Source: Triatoma infestans (lineage: Eukaryota; Arthropoda; Insecta; Hemiptera; Reduviidae). Taken from it: DNA of 64,000 nt. The DNA is taken from positions 248,001 through 312,000 of the forward strand of contig JAAEAF010000391.1 of NCBI GenBank assembly GCA_011037195.1, in the 5' to 3' direction. This document shows, one piece after another, positions 1 to 11,065 of the stretch. The notes below the pieces were generated by a model. That model was not told the DNA's origin. It saw only the letters and a program-made list of their open reading frames with translations, and ran no database searches. Position numbers and translations under genes: made by a program. Every line of letters starts with the position of its first letter. Position 1 is the stretch's first letter.

Positions 1-499
1 TCTTTTGTATGAGTAGTTTAATATACAAAGTTTAAAAGAAAATCGTCGGAGCCATTTTTGAGAAAATCGCGAAAAAGTGAAAAAATCATTTAGTAAAGTG
101 GTAAAGTAAACGCACTTCCGGTTATCCGATTTTTTCAAACTCGGAATTTCAACAACATATTGAATTCTAATTAACATTATTAAGAAAGCAGAATTGTCTA
201 ATAAACTGAAATAGCACTTTAGATGAAAACCTAACCCCATCCTTCCCCTGAAGTGCTCTTAAATGAAATTTTCCGGAGAAATGTTTCATATAAAAGTTGT
301 AGCTCATTGTATATGTAGTTGCTATAACAAGTTTAAAGAAAATCGCAAAACTAAAATACCACACTAGATACGTGCACTTCCGTTAAGGAATTTTGACAGA
401 TTACCCATGTCGGATCCCATGGATAACTAAGACGGAATAGCAATTTGAACTTTCTACGATTTTCGGTTTTTTTTTGAGCTATGCTGTTCACATACTTAC

Positions 500-545
<46 letters not shown>

Positions 546-672
546 GACTATTTGCTAAAAACCACTTTTTTGGATTCAGGGGACCTCAAAACGGATATTT
601 CCGGTGAAAACTCGTTATCGAAAATTTAACACGATTACAATACTTCCTCTTACTAGGAGTAAGAGAAAGTAA
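1..672 (-). repeat. Fam-A repeat copy, cut by window edge
   Basis: The plus strand reads the reverse of the Fam-A consensus and ends in the hairpin CTCTTACTAGGAGTAAGAG followed by AAAGTAAA. It contains a (CA)n run at about 498-541 and ACCGGAAGT-type motifs in reverse. The other end lies outside the window. Short frames here are shadows of the microsatellite. Confidence 0.85.
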
Positions 673-892
673 AAAAGTAATTGATCTTAGATAGATTTGC
701 AGAAATTGTGGCGATAAATTCGGTTCTATGTTATTGGCGTGCTCTTCATTTCCCCTACCTGCTTGGGCTAGTCGGTGTCCATACCTCTTTATTTATGTTA
801 GGGCAAATGAACAAACGAAGGATTTTGAACTTTAAGGAAAATTTATTATTTTAAGTAAATTATATTAACAGGAGTAAGATTACGAATGTTAC

Positions 893-1013
893 TTGAGAGT
901 GTTTCAGTTCAGATTATTTTCGAACTCAGGGGACCTCATAATATGTATTTCCGGTAAAAACTCAGTTTCGATAATTTGACACGACCTAAAGGTATCTCTT
1001 CCCAGGAGTAAGT
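893..1013 (-). repeat. Fam-A fragment
   Basis: A short piece matching the hairpin-proximal part of Fam-A (the CAGGGGACCTC block, then the TTTCCGG block), preceded by a scrap of the opposite terminus. The interval 673-892 shows nothing recognisable. Confidence 0.6.
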
Positions 1014-1035
1014 ACAATAAACAGAACGTTCTATT

Positions 1036-1166
1036 TTTACTTTCTCTTACTCCTAGTAAGAGAGAGCATCGAGTAAGAGAATCGTGTCAAATTTTCGATA
1101 TCGAGTTTTCACCGGAAATATCCGTTTTGAGGCCTCTTGGGTCTAAAAAGGTGGTTTTTAGCAAAT

Positions 1167-1200
<34 letters not shown>

Positions 1201-2034
1201 GTGTGTATGTATGTGAACAGCATAGCTCAAAAACGAAAAACCGCAGAAAGTTGAAACTTGATATTCCGTTTAGGAATCACCATGGGATCTGACTGTACCT
1301 TATCTGTCAAAATTCCTCAACCGGAAGTACCACTTTACTAGTTTTTTTTTTTATTCTTGCTTTTGCGATTTTCTTCAAACTTGATATATCAACTACATAT
1401 ACAAAGGGCTACAACTTTATTTGAAACATTTCTCCGGAAAAATTCATTTAAGGGCACTTCTGGGGGAGAGGTGGGGTTAGGTTTTCATCTAAATTGCTAT
1501 TTCAGTTTATTAAACAATTCTATCATTTAAATAATGTTAATTGGAATTGAATATGTTGCTGAAATTCCGAGTTTGCAAAAATATCAGATAACCGGAAGTG
1601 CGTTTACATTTACAACTTTACTAAATATTTTTTTCACTTTTTCTCGATTTTCTCAAAAATGACTCCGACGATTTTGTGAAACTTCTATATAAACTAAACA
1701 AACAGTGATCTTTAACTTTATTTAAAACATTTCTCTGAGATAATTCATTTAAGGGCACTTTTGGGGGAGAAGAGAGGGTATGTTTTTCTCTAAAGTGCTA
1801 TCATAGTTGATTATACAATTCTATCATCCAAACAAAATTAATTAGAAATAAATGGATGGCCAAAATTCCAAGTTTCAAGAAAATTAGTAAAGCGGAAGTG
1901 CGCTTTTACTGGACAGTTTTTTCAGTTTTCGACTAATTTAATAAAATTTGGTACACAAACTATAAAATTTGTCAATTATAATTTTGGGAACTGGAGTGAG
2001 AGAAAGTTGTGTGAGTGTTTCACATCAGATTTTT
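1036..2034 (+). mobile_element. Fam-A repeat, near full-length reference copy
   Basis: This copy shows the family layout. It has a terminal hairpin (CTCTTACT/AGTAAGAG stem), then a GTGTCAAATTTTCGATATCG block and a (GT)n run at about 1167-1199. Homologous modules follow, each opening with a CCGGAAGTRC-like word at 1321, 1592 and about 1893, that is, 270-300 bp apart. The distal end reads GGAGTAAGAGAAAGT, then GTGTGAGTGTTTCACATCAGATTTTT. ACTTTCTCTTACTCC and its reverse complement therefore lie just inside both ends. No coding capacity is seen. Subterminal inverted repeats, a microsatellite, internal tandem modules and a terminal hairpin are the known layout of non-autonomous Helentrons (HINE/DINE-1). 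The class is inferred; that it is a repeat is certain from about 30 copies in the window. Confidence 0.85.
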
Positions 2035-2654
2035 TATTAGTTGAACATGTAGTGTCAAAACTATCACAGGTTACAAACGTATATTTAAAGATTTATAAAC
2101 TCAGTGAGGAATAACTCGCATCTTTCAATTTTTTTTGTCTCAAAAAATAGTTTGTCGCTATTTTTTACTATTTTTTAAAAAAACTGGAAAATCAAAAATC
2201 TTTAGACAAAAAACGAGTTGTAATAAAATTAAATAATAAATATAAAAAAAAAAAATCTGTAACACTAATAATCATTTCTTGCGCAGTAGATGTCCTTGAT
2301 AATGACTCTTAATAATTAATTATCTTTTGTTACAAACTATTTACATTTAGAACTACCCATCTCCTTCAACTACCTACCCCTTATGAAGGCCGTACTTGTA
2401 TTGTTGACAATCTTTTATTTTCATACTTTTTATATTTATTCAAAATCTATTTCATTTATTTTACTTCTTATCCAGTCATTTTTATTAGTAATAGACAATT
2501 AACAAAAAGAAATTAATTGTTTTTATAATAGAATGCAGTATTTTCTTTTTTCTGATTTAGATTTTGATTTTGTCATGTTAAGATTTAGAAACCGACAAAC
2601 ACAATAACCAAAATAAAAGTCATTGAACACTTCAGAGACAATCCAAAATTATTA
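2035..2654. other. AT-rich intergenic DNA
   Basis: Very AT-rich, with poly-A and poly-T runs and no coherent reading frame or recognised repeat. Confidence 0.6.
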
Positions 2655-3224
2655 CTGATGCTGTGAGTCTGTCTTTCTGCCTGTATGTATGTGTGAGTGT
2701 GTGGGACAGCGAATCTGACAAACAAAAAATCGTAGATTGTTTAAACTTAATATTTCGTTAAAGTGCTACCAGGAGACCTGAGAATAAACTTTTCGTGAAT
2801 ATTCGTTCAATCGGAAGTACCACTTTACTGAATGTTTTTTTTTCATTTTTTTGTGATTTTCTCAAAAACGGATCCAACGATTTTCTCTAAACTTTATATA
2901 TCAACTACACATACAAAGAGTTACAACTTTTATTTGAAACATTTTTTCTGGGGCTTTTAGGGGAGAAGTAGCGAAGTAGGAATGTCGTAGTTGATTATAC
3001 AAGTCTGAACAAAATTAATTAAAAATAAATAAATTACCAAAATTCCGAGTTTCAAGAAAATTAGTAAACTGCAAATGCGTTTTTACTGATGTTTTGCGAT
3101 TTTCTCCATAAAAACATCGACGAATTTTATTAAATTTGGTATACAAACAATAAAATTGACAATTACAATTTTGTAAACTGCTGTAGGAGAAAGTTGTGTG
3201 AGTGTTTCAAATCAGATTTTTGAT
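2655..3224 (+). repeat. Diverged Fam-A copy
   Basis: Starts within the GT-rich block, without the hairpin end. It carries the CGGAAGTACCACTTTACTG module start and ends with GAGAAAGTTGTGTGAGTG and CAGATTTTT. Many substitutions mark it as an old copy. Confidence 0.7.
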
Positions 3225-3733
3225 ATTGACAATATATGAGAGAGAAGCATGCTATTATACCAACATCAAATTCAAATAACATATTAGTCTATATTTGTTA
3301 ATTTATCTAAACCACTTATGCAATAACTCCCCAGAGTGTAACACCTAAATAAAATTACATATATGCCGCTTGTCTTATATGGTTTAATAAATATATATGT
3401 TGTTTACTTTATCATTTTTTAGGTATAATTCTTTGGCGATAAGATTAGTTAAATAATTATCCCTTTTAGTGTAATTTAAAACTTAAGAACTATGAAATAA
3501 AAATACCTAAAACCATAATATATGATTATTTTATTGCGATTTACGATAAGGTTATAATTATTATGTATTAAGAAAATTAATATTTTTTATTTTACTTGAG
3601 TTAGAGAGCTGCGTTATTAATGTAGTTAATTTTTATATTACTTTAATTTATATCACCCATTTGTCAATAAAGATGACTCATATAGTTAACATTTATGGCA
3701 CACCCAACCATGTGAGGACAATAAAATTATATC
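3225..3733. other. AT-rich intergenic DNA
   Basis: No gene, RNA or recognised repeat is seen. Confidence 0.6.
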
Positions 3734-3950
3734 CGGGAAAGGATTAGTTCAGTGGCTAGCGCACTGGACGCCCACGCGGAGATCCCAATCTAGCTATGCT
3801 GCCCTTAGATTTTCTTTTCCTAGGAGCCTCTACAGCTTACTATCCGGTGTTTTCTGTAACGTGAGAACACTGTTCGGAGGTCGGAAGTGCACTGAGAATG
3901 CTCCAATGACCATAGACGTTTATGTGCCTTAAATAAGAAAAAACTATATA
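3734..3950 (+). mobile_element. SINE-1, old copy
   Basis: A tRNA-derived SINE. The head retains an A-box-like GGATTAGTTCAGTGGCTAGC, while the B box is degraded. The body (CCTAGGAGCC..., AGAACACTGT...GAGG, TGCACTGAGAA) matches the better copies at 34570, 51295 and 58703, and the tail is A-rich. Confidence 0.75.
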
Positions 3951-4057
3951 TATTTTAAAATAAACTTTTTGGATTGAAAATTTATGATATAGTTTATAAA
4001 ATAAAATTTATAACTTAGTATGATGTTGAGGATTGGCACAGAAAAGCGTTATTGTTG

Positions 4058-4233
4058 AACCATCTTCACTTCATCATTGAATCCATTATGTTTATCGGCT
4101 GTTTAATGAACCTCCTTCAGAATGCCATTAGCTTCTTTCAGTGTATACAATTCTTTGACATGATCACCTTCTCTGGACTCATGTAACCTATCTCCAATGT
4201 GAGAATCATGAATGTTGTATTCAAAAATGCATG
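4058..4233 (-). pseudogene. RR-2 cuticle protein pseudogene (exon 3 relic)
   Basis: On the minus strand this stretch translates into a clear relative of exon 3 of the intact cuticle gene at 19697-20188. It reads FEYNIHDSHIGD, then ESREGDHVK, YTLKEANGILKEVH and [13 protein letters not shown] stop replaces the tyrosine of the invariant YTAD motif, and two codons are missing after the GD pair. Flanking exons and a promoter are not visible. It is therefore a dead fragment of an RR-2 chitin-binding domain, probably from an old tandem or dispersed duplication. The domain assignment is firm and the origin is inferred. Confidence 0.85.
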
Positions 4234-4345
4234 TAAAGACTCAACATGCAATAAGTAAACCCAAAGGAATTTACAAATATTATGTTCTTTCGCAGTAACT
4301 AAGGTATAAAAATGATATTAACTGAAGCATATTTAAAATATTAAT

Positions 4346-5157
4346 TTTTACTTTCTGTTACTAAGAGAGTAAGAATCAAGTATTGTAATCGTGTCAACTT
4401 TTCGATATCGAGTTTTCACCGGAAATATCGGTTTTGAAGCCTCCCCTGAGTCCAATAAAGTGGTTTTTACCAATGCGTCTGTATGTGTATGGGACAGCAT
4501 ATCTCAAAAACAAAAAAAATCACAGAATGTTCAAACTTAATATTTGTTTAAGTCCTACAAGGAAACTTGAGAATAAGGTTTTCGTAAAAATCGTTCAACC
4601 AGAAATGCCACTTTACTGAATGTTTTTTTTTTTCAATTTTCTCAAAAATGGTTTCAACGATTTTCTTTACATTTTGAATATCAACTATACATGCAAAGAG
4701 CTATAACTTTTATTTGAAACTTTTCTCCTAGAAAATTCATGTAATGGTACTTTTGGGAGTGGGCATGTGGTTAGGTTTTAATGTTATTTCAATTTACTAC
4801 ACAATTCTATCATCTGAATAATATTAATCAGAATTAAAATTATATGTTGACCAAATTCCGAGTTTGCAGAAAATCCGTTGACCGTAATAGTTGTTTCAGC
4901 TTTTTGCGATTTTCTTCATAAAAAACACCGATGGATTTCATTAAATTTTGTTTAATTAACTACGAATTCAGAGACCTATTATTTCTGTTTTGAAATTTTT
5001 TTCCAAAAAAGTTCATTTAGAGAAGTTTTGTGAGAGGGGGAGGTAACGCTTTCCTCAAAAAAGTCATTTTGTTAAATTTAGATCCTCTCATTGATAAATA
5101 AAATTGAGGACCATGAGAGAAACTCGTTTGAAAGTCATTCCACACCAGATTTTTCTA
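4346..5157 (+). repeat. Fam-A copy
   Basis: Starts with a degraded hairpin (ACTTTCTGTTACTAAGAG) and ends CACACCAGATTTTT. The distal module is a variant (TTCATTTAGAGAAGTTTTGTG) shared with the fragments at 6514, 15460 and 39632. Confidence 0.8.
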
Positions 5158-5247
5158 TTTTTATAATAATTTGTTTTTTTAAATATACAATTTGTGTCAA
5201 GGTAATGATTCCATATAAATTTTGAAAACTAGTTCTCTTTCATACAA

Positions 5248-6214
5248 GGAAAAAATCTGGTGTGAAACATTTACACAACTTTCTCTTACTCAAGTTCTCA
5301 AAATTATAATTGACAAATTTTATAGTTTGTGTACCAAATTAATTCAAATACGACGAAAAGTGAAAAATCTATTCGGTGAAAGCGCACTTCCGGTTAATTA
5401 ATTTCCTTGAAACACTGAATTTTGGCCATCCATTTATTTCTAATTAATTCTGCTGGGATGAAGAATTGTATAATCAATTATGATAGCACTTTAGAGAAAA
5501 ACATAACCCCACCCCTCCCCTAAAAGTGCCATTAAATGAATTTTTCCAGAGAAATGTTTCAAATAAAAGTTGTAGCCCTTTGAATGTTTAGTTTATATAT
5601 GAAGTTTCAAGGAAATCGTTTGAGCTATTTTTGAGAAAATTGTGAAAAAGTGAAAAAAATCATTTTGTAAAGTGGTTAAAGTAAACGCACTTCCGGTCAT
5701 CCGTCCTTTTTCAAATTCGGAATTTCAACAACATATTTAATTCTAATTAACATTATTTAGATGATAGAATTGTCTAATAAACTGAAATAGCACTTTAGAC
5801 GAAAACCTAACCTCACCTCTCCCCCAGAAGTGCCCTTAAATGCATTTTTCCCGGAGAAATGTTTCAAATAAACGTTGTAGCTGTTAGCATGTGTAATTGA
5901 TAGCCTAAGTTTGAAGAAAATCGCAAAAACCTAAAAATACCAACTAGTAAGTGGCACTTCCGGTTAAGGAATTTTGACAGATGATCCATGTCAGATCCCA
6001 TGGTGATAACTAAACGGAATATCAAGTTTTGAACTTTTTACGATTTTTCGTTTTTGGGAGCTATGCTGTTTCACATACATACTACACACACCAGATTTGC
6101 TAAAAACCCCTTTTTTGTACTCAGGGGACCTCAAAACGCATATTTCCGGTAAAAATCAATATCGAAAATTTGACACGATTACAATACTTCCACTTACTAG
6201 GAGTAAGAGAAAGT
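5248..6214 (-). mobile_element. Fam-A copy, near full length
   Basis: Runs from AAAAAATCTGGTGTGAAAC to CTCTTACTAGGAGTAAGAG and AAAGTAAA. The internal modules are intact and the microsatellite is short. Confidence 0.85.
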
Positions 6215-6513
6215 AAAAAGTAATAGAATTCTTTATGCAAGTCGCATGTATGTAACGATCATTAAGTGAATTTGTAATATGTAATATACGTATGTAGAAA
6301 GCCATGAACAAAATATAAATAATTTAGTATGTCTCCTTGCCAAAATGCTGTAGTCAACAAAGATCCCAATTTTTTGCTATAATCCTTCTTTGGAAAGATT
6401 AAAATCGAGTCATATGAAATGTGTAAATCTCTCTCTATAATTCTAATCTTAAGTGGCACATTTTGGGATAATATAACTGGTGGATAAGATTTTCTAAAAA
6501 TTGCAATAGATCT

Positions 6514-6800
6514 TAAAAAAAAAAAAAAAATCTGGTGTGAAACACTCACACAACTTTCTCCTACGTACTTTACACAGATTTAAGCGGCAAATTTTCTTCA
6601 GTCTTTAATTTTTGTTTGTCTTTAATTTTGACATCAATTGGAAAATCGAAACTTAATAAAATGACTTTTCTGTTGAAGCCGCACCCACACACTTCTACAA
6701 AACTTGTTTGAACTCACTTTTTCGGAAAGAAATACCCGGATAAAAATGATAAGACTCTCTATTCATAGTAAGAGTACATTTTAATGAAATCGGTCAACCG
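6514..6800 (-). repeat. Fam-A terminal fragment, variant subfamily
   Basis: Begins with an A run, TCTGGTGTGAAACACTCAC and AACTTTCTCCTAC, and continues into the variant distal module. The rest of the element is absent. Confidence 0.65.
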
Positions 6801-6856
6801 ATTGTCTTCAATATTAGACTTATGCCATCATTTTTAATTCTATGAATAATTCTTCT

Positions 6857-7486
6857 TTGGGGTGGTTTTGAATGAACCTCTGTACAGCTAAATAAATTTT
6901 TTATGTATTTTTTATGATTACACATCTGTTGTTCCTTTACGTTCCAAAATCAGCAAGTATCCAAAAACCAAATAATATATATAAATATTAAATTTATTTA
7001 AATTAAAGTATACATCTTAAAAAAATAAAATAAATATAATCCACATATTTTCCAGGCCAAATATAGTAAAAATAACGGTAATAAATTCACAATAGAAAAC
7101 CACGTGATCACAAAAAAACAAAATCATAACTAAGGCTGAAAAAATAAAAATCTTATTAATTCGACTCTCTTATATAAGAAAAATATATACAATGTTATAA
7201 AAATTTGAAATATTCAAAAAATTTAAAAAAAAATATCATAACTTTAACGAAGCCTAAACAATGAAAATAAACAACATATACATCTAAATATGTAATAAAA
7301 AAATAAAAGGTTGGTAATTTTTGGACAAATATTAGTATTAAATATTAATTAATTTTTAAAAAATTATGTACACTGTATTTATGTATAATGTAAAAAAATT
7401 TGTATCATTTTAATATTTCTAGTATCCTTCTGAAGATAACACTCTTTTATTTGGCTGTATAGAGGTTCATTCACAACCACCCCACA
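6857..7486. mobile_element. Inverted-repeat-ended element, relative of the 35505 insert
   Basis: It is bounded by inverted copies of about 38 bp: TGGGGTGGTTTTGAATGAAC at the left and GTTCATTCACAACCACCCCA at the right, each followed inwards by a TACAGC/AAATAAA-like block. The AT-rich interior shares AACGAAGCCTAAA and AAGGCTGAA words with 35505-36056. A CTTCTGAAGATAACACTC stretch near 7432 sits where that relative has its hammerhead-like motif, but here the motif is decayed. No coding region is seen. A Penelope-related or retrozyme-like non-autonomous element is possible. Confidence 0.55.
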
Positions 7487-7647
7487 GAAAATATATAAAA
7501 AAATAATAGCCTATAGAAAAACTAAAACATTTCTATGAATAATATTTAGATGATACTTACTTACATGGGCGTTTCCCTCTACTGGGTTAGCGTTAGGCCG
7601 TCATTTAGATGATTGAATTGTATAATAAATTAAAATAATAGCACGTG

Positions 7648-7821
7648 GTGTTTTATCCGTCGTAGCATTCATATTCCTTTTATTCCTGTCAACGAGTGTA
7701 ACAGAAACATTGCGATGAAGTGAACTCTATACGAACCTAATAAATTTGCTTTGACGATGGATGAAAATTCGAAACCCGTCACGAATAAAAGGAATATGCA
7801 TGCTATGACGGATAAAATACC
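7648..7821. repeat. 42-bp inverted repeat with ~90-bp spacer
   Basis: The left arm 7648-7689 and the right arm 7780-7821 are reverse complements with few mismatches (TTTTATCCGTC...GCATTCATATTCC against GGAATATGCATGC...GACGGATAAAA). The loop contains ATTCGAAACCCGTCAC. No gene is supported; it is a fold-back element of unknown type. Confidence 0.6.
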
Positions 7822-7865
7822 AGATGTTATCCAACATTGCGGACCCATCCACATATTCAATAAAA

Positions 7866-8745
7866 TAATAAAATAAATAGTTTATTTTGAGTGTCTGCCC
7901 AAGACAAAATCATTAAATCATCTGCATATAGTAGCTTAATTAATTCATTATCTCCATCTAAGCTAACACCTGTTGCTCCATTTTCTTTGAAATATCGAAC
8001 AATATCCAAAATGTACAAGCCGAAAAGGATCGGGCTCAATTTTTCCCCTTGTAGAACTCCTTCCTTGAGTTTAATTTCATTAGAAAATTTGTCTTGTTTT
8101 TCGACCATTACATAAGCACTTGCATGTAGCTACTTTACAATTCTAATGAATTTTCCTCCTAACCGTAATGAATATAATTTGTGCCACAATTTTGTATGGG
8201 AGAGGGAGTCGAACGCACTTCGAAAATCAAGAAATATACCAAATATTTTTCTACGTTTTAAACGTAATTGTATATTAATTGCAGCTGAGTCTGTAAAAAT
8301 AGCGTCTCTACATCCACGACCAGCATGAAAACCCATCTTCAGCCAAGAGGTGATTAGTTTCGATGAATTTATATAATCTTTCATAGAATATTTAAATAAA
8401 TATTTTAACCTTATTATTTACTAGCGCTATACCTCTGTAGTTTATAGGGTCAGAAAGATCGCCTTTTTTTAGGGACCATTTTTAATTTTATTTTTTCTCT
8501 CTCTCTCTCTCTAAATAAATTAAGTAAATAATGTGTCCGTTGAGGGGGTAGAACTTTAAAACATTCATTGCAGATGTTATCAAGTCCTGGAGATTGTTAT
8601 TTTTACTGCGTGAAATAATAAATGTTAATTCCTCTAGAGTTATTGGTCCGTCCAATTTCGGATGACAAACTTCTAAATAAAAAAATTCAGGTGATACTTT
8701 TATTACCTGGCTATCACTTAAAAATTTTCCCCAATCTGAGAGTGA
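7866..8745 (-). pseudogene. Non-LTR retrotransposon reverse transcriptase, broken
   Basis: Minus-strand frames read in order through the reverse transcriptase core. Near 8460-8745 there is a decayed upstream part with a YRGIAL-like motif. At 8130-8384 come GFHAGRGCRDAIF and FLDFRSAFDSLSHTKLW (first catalytic Asp). At 7866-8108 come LKEGVLQGEKLSPILF and KLLYADDLMILS, the YADD catalytic box. Stops and frameshifts separate the blocks, and both element ends are missing. The family would copy its RNA into DNA at a nicked target; this copy cannot. A CT run lies inside at about 8496-8513. Confidence 0.9.
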
Positions 8746-8844
8746 AAATATTTTCTACTAACTGTAGAAAACATATATAAAAAATATATTTTTTTTATGT
8801 AATTTTTATTTATTATATTTTCCATTAACTAAATTTGTTAATTA

Positions 8845-9345
8845 CTTTCTCTTACTCTTAGCAAGAGAAAGTATTGTAATCGTGTCAAATTTCCGATATC
8901 GAGTTTTCACGGGAAATATTCGTTCTCTGATTCAAAAAAACTGGTTTTTAGCAATTAGTCTGAGAGTCAGTTATCTATGCTGGGAAAGCGAAAAATCTGT
9001 GACTGTAGAAACCAAACAAAAGGCATGAAAGAGGATCTACCAACAGAATGATTTCGAATAAAAAAGAGATCATTAACCCGAAAGACTTACTGATTTTACT
9101 GATTTCTTCTATTCAGTTTTTCGCAGTTTTGTCCAAAAAGGTGCGACTATTTTACAAAAAAAAAAAAAAAAAAAAAAGTAGGAACGTTAACTACACTTTT
9201 AATTGAAATGTTTTTCATCAATATTTCTATGAATTTCCTCTCAAGTGCAATTTGGGACAGTCATCAATAATGGGACAATTAATGAGTGATACAAGTTACG
9301 AGTTTGAAGGAAATTTTCAAGAAATATAAGGATATTCTTGCAGGT
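8845..9345 (+). repeat. Diverged Fam-A copy
   Basis: Starts ACTTTCTCTTACTCTTAGC, with GTGTCAAATTTCCGATATCG following. It decays after the second block and carries a 22-base A run near 9156. Confidence 0.7.
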
Positions 9346-9381
9346 ATTCCTAAGATTTTTAAAAGTATTATGTTAAAATAC

Positions 9382-9670
9382 AGTTGTTATCAAGCAGTGT
9401 ACAGGTGTATATCCTCTAACCCATCACACTAATTATCTACCTATTCAACAATCTAACTACCTAACTTTTAGGGTTATACCGGCCCTAGTGTAACCAGTAT
9501 GTATTTTTTTGAAATATAGTTGTTATTAAGCAGTGTACTGGTCTATATCCTCTAACTTATCACACTATCTATCTGTTTACCTAACAATCTAACCACCTTA
9601 CTGTAAGGTTTATCCCCATGCTAATGTAACCAGTATGTAATACTTCAAGATATCGTTAGTATCAAGCAGG
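9382..9670 (+). repeat. 136-bp tandem repeat, ~2.1 copies
   Basis: The word GTTGTTATCAAGCAGTGTAC recurs 136 bp apart (9383, 9519, and a decayed start at 9655). Each unit also contains CCTCTAACYYATCACACTA and TGTAACCAGTATGTA. No reading frame crosses it. Confidence 0.8.
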
Positions 9671-9929
9671 TCTTCTTAGCATCTTTTGAAAAACATAATC
9701 CTATTTAGAAAAAATATATCTCTCCCTTTTAATTATTTTTGTTTATTAAACTCATTACCTTATCTGCCTGTCCGGACATGTTACTTACCTCTGTCCGTGC
9801 TACAGAGAATAAAATATTCATATTATTTCATTGAACATGGGGGAATTAAATTAAAAAAAATAAAATAAGTAAAATAAAGTAATCTATTTATTTATCAAAT
9901 AATTATTCATAAAATAGAAAATTATTACA

Positions 9930-10260
9930 TACTTAAATAAATTCAATTTCATATCTCTTGTGGATGAAACCATTATACAAAATGGATATTTTTCTCTGTC
10001 CCGAGAATATTCTTGCATCATTCGTCGGTAATGTCAGTGGCAAATCTATTCGGTAGAAATACCCTCCTCTTATCTTCATACCCTGTTGGTCCAATATAAT
10101 TTATGTGCGCAATCACTGCATTTCCAAATTTGGTGTTATTTTTTCGAATCTATCCACTTCATATGCGTATCCAATTCAAGGGTCTGAAAGCCTGGCAATG
10201 CCTATTAACCTCATTTGAAAAGGTTGGCAATGAAGACATCTGAAATAGAATCATCCGTTT
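9930..10260 (-). pseudogene. Unidentified coding-like relic
   Basis: This stretch has more balanced base composition than its surroundings. On the minus strand it gives an interrupted protein-like reading including GNAVIAHINYIGPTGYED and RRVFLPNRFATDITDE before a TGA. I cannot name the family. A decayed transposon-encoded or host protein fragment is possible. Confidence 0.3.
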
Positions 10261-10599
10261 ATAGTATAAGAATATAAAAAATAAATAAAACTTAAAGGAA
10301 TGAAAAAGAAAATACTTTTTTAGCCTGAGGTTGGTCTTGATGATAGCTCTAGCGGAGTAGAGATGACGAATGATAAATTGTCAAACTTGCTCAAAAATTT
10401 ATTGACAGGACGCCCCCCACGTCACATTCTAGTCGGTCAGTAGAATTGCAAGATAGTTCCCCACTCTTACTCTCAGTTAATTCGAAGCTTCATTTCTTCC
10501 AGTTATAAAACAAAGTGATTATATTAATATTCTCTCTCTCTCGAGTTATTCGAATAACCATGAATCTTTTTCGCATCCCGTAAACTCTAACTGATAATG
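10261..10599. other. Intergenic DNA
   Basis: Contains a short TC run near 10533. No gene is seen, although the left end of the mariner relic may begin around 10380. Confidence 0.4.
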
Positions 10600-11065
10600 C
10601 GCATCCGCAGAGACGTCGTATAGAGCGCACAAAAGAAGATGTTGCTGCTGTGGAGCATAGTATTGAGGAGGATCTGAATTAGTCGATTCGCCAAGATGCA
10701 CAGCAATTGGAGCTATGTACATCCACTTTATGGAAGATTTTACGAAAAGATCTGGTTTTATGAGCTTACAAAATCCAGATGTGCAAGAATTGAAGCCACA
10801 TGACCATCATACGCGTCGTACGTTGGCTGAATGGGCCGAAAACTAGGGTACTCAACAAAGAAAATGTGATGCCGGCCAGAAAGTTACAGTAATGGAGAGC
10901 GCTATAGATCCATGATTACTGACTTTGTCGTTCCCCAATTGAATGGCCCCAGCTGCTCGCAAAAGTGTCGAGAATTGGACTTACAGATTTCGCTTCATTC
11001 GAGCCAGCTGCGGCGCCCATATGCTTAAAATCACATTTAACCACTAATGACATAAAATTATCTTT
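10600..11065 (+). pseudogene. Mariner-like transposase relic
   Basis: The reading resembles the N-terminal helix-turn-helix part of mariner-type transposases: RSIERTKEDVAAVEHSIEED, then LCTSTLWKILRKDL and ELKPHDHHTRRT. It then jumps, across a large deletion, to RYRSMITDFVVPQLNG-like residues from the C-terminal half. Stops and frameshifts are frequent. The intact family cuts and pastes DNA at TA sites; this copy lacks its catalytic centre. Confidence 0.75.

Noticed and set aside
351..542. Cys-Val repeat peptide frame and similar ones in other Fam-A copies
   Set aside because: Translation of (CA)n/(GT)n microsatellites.
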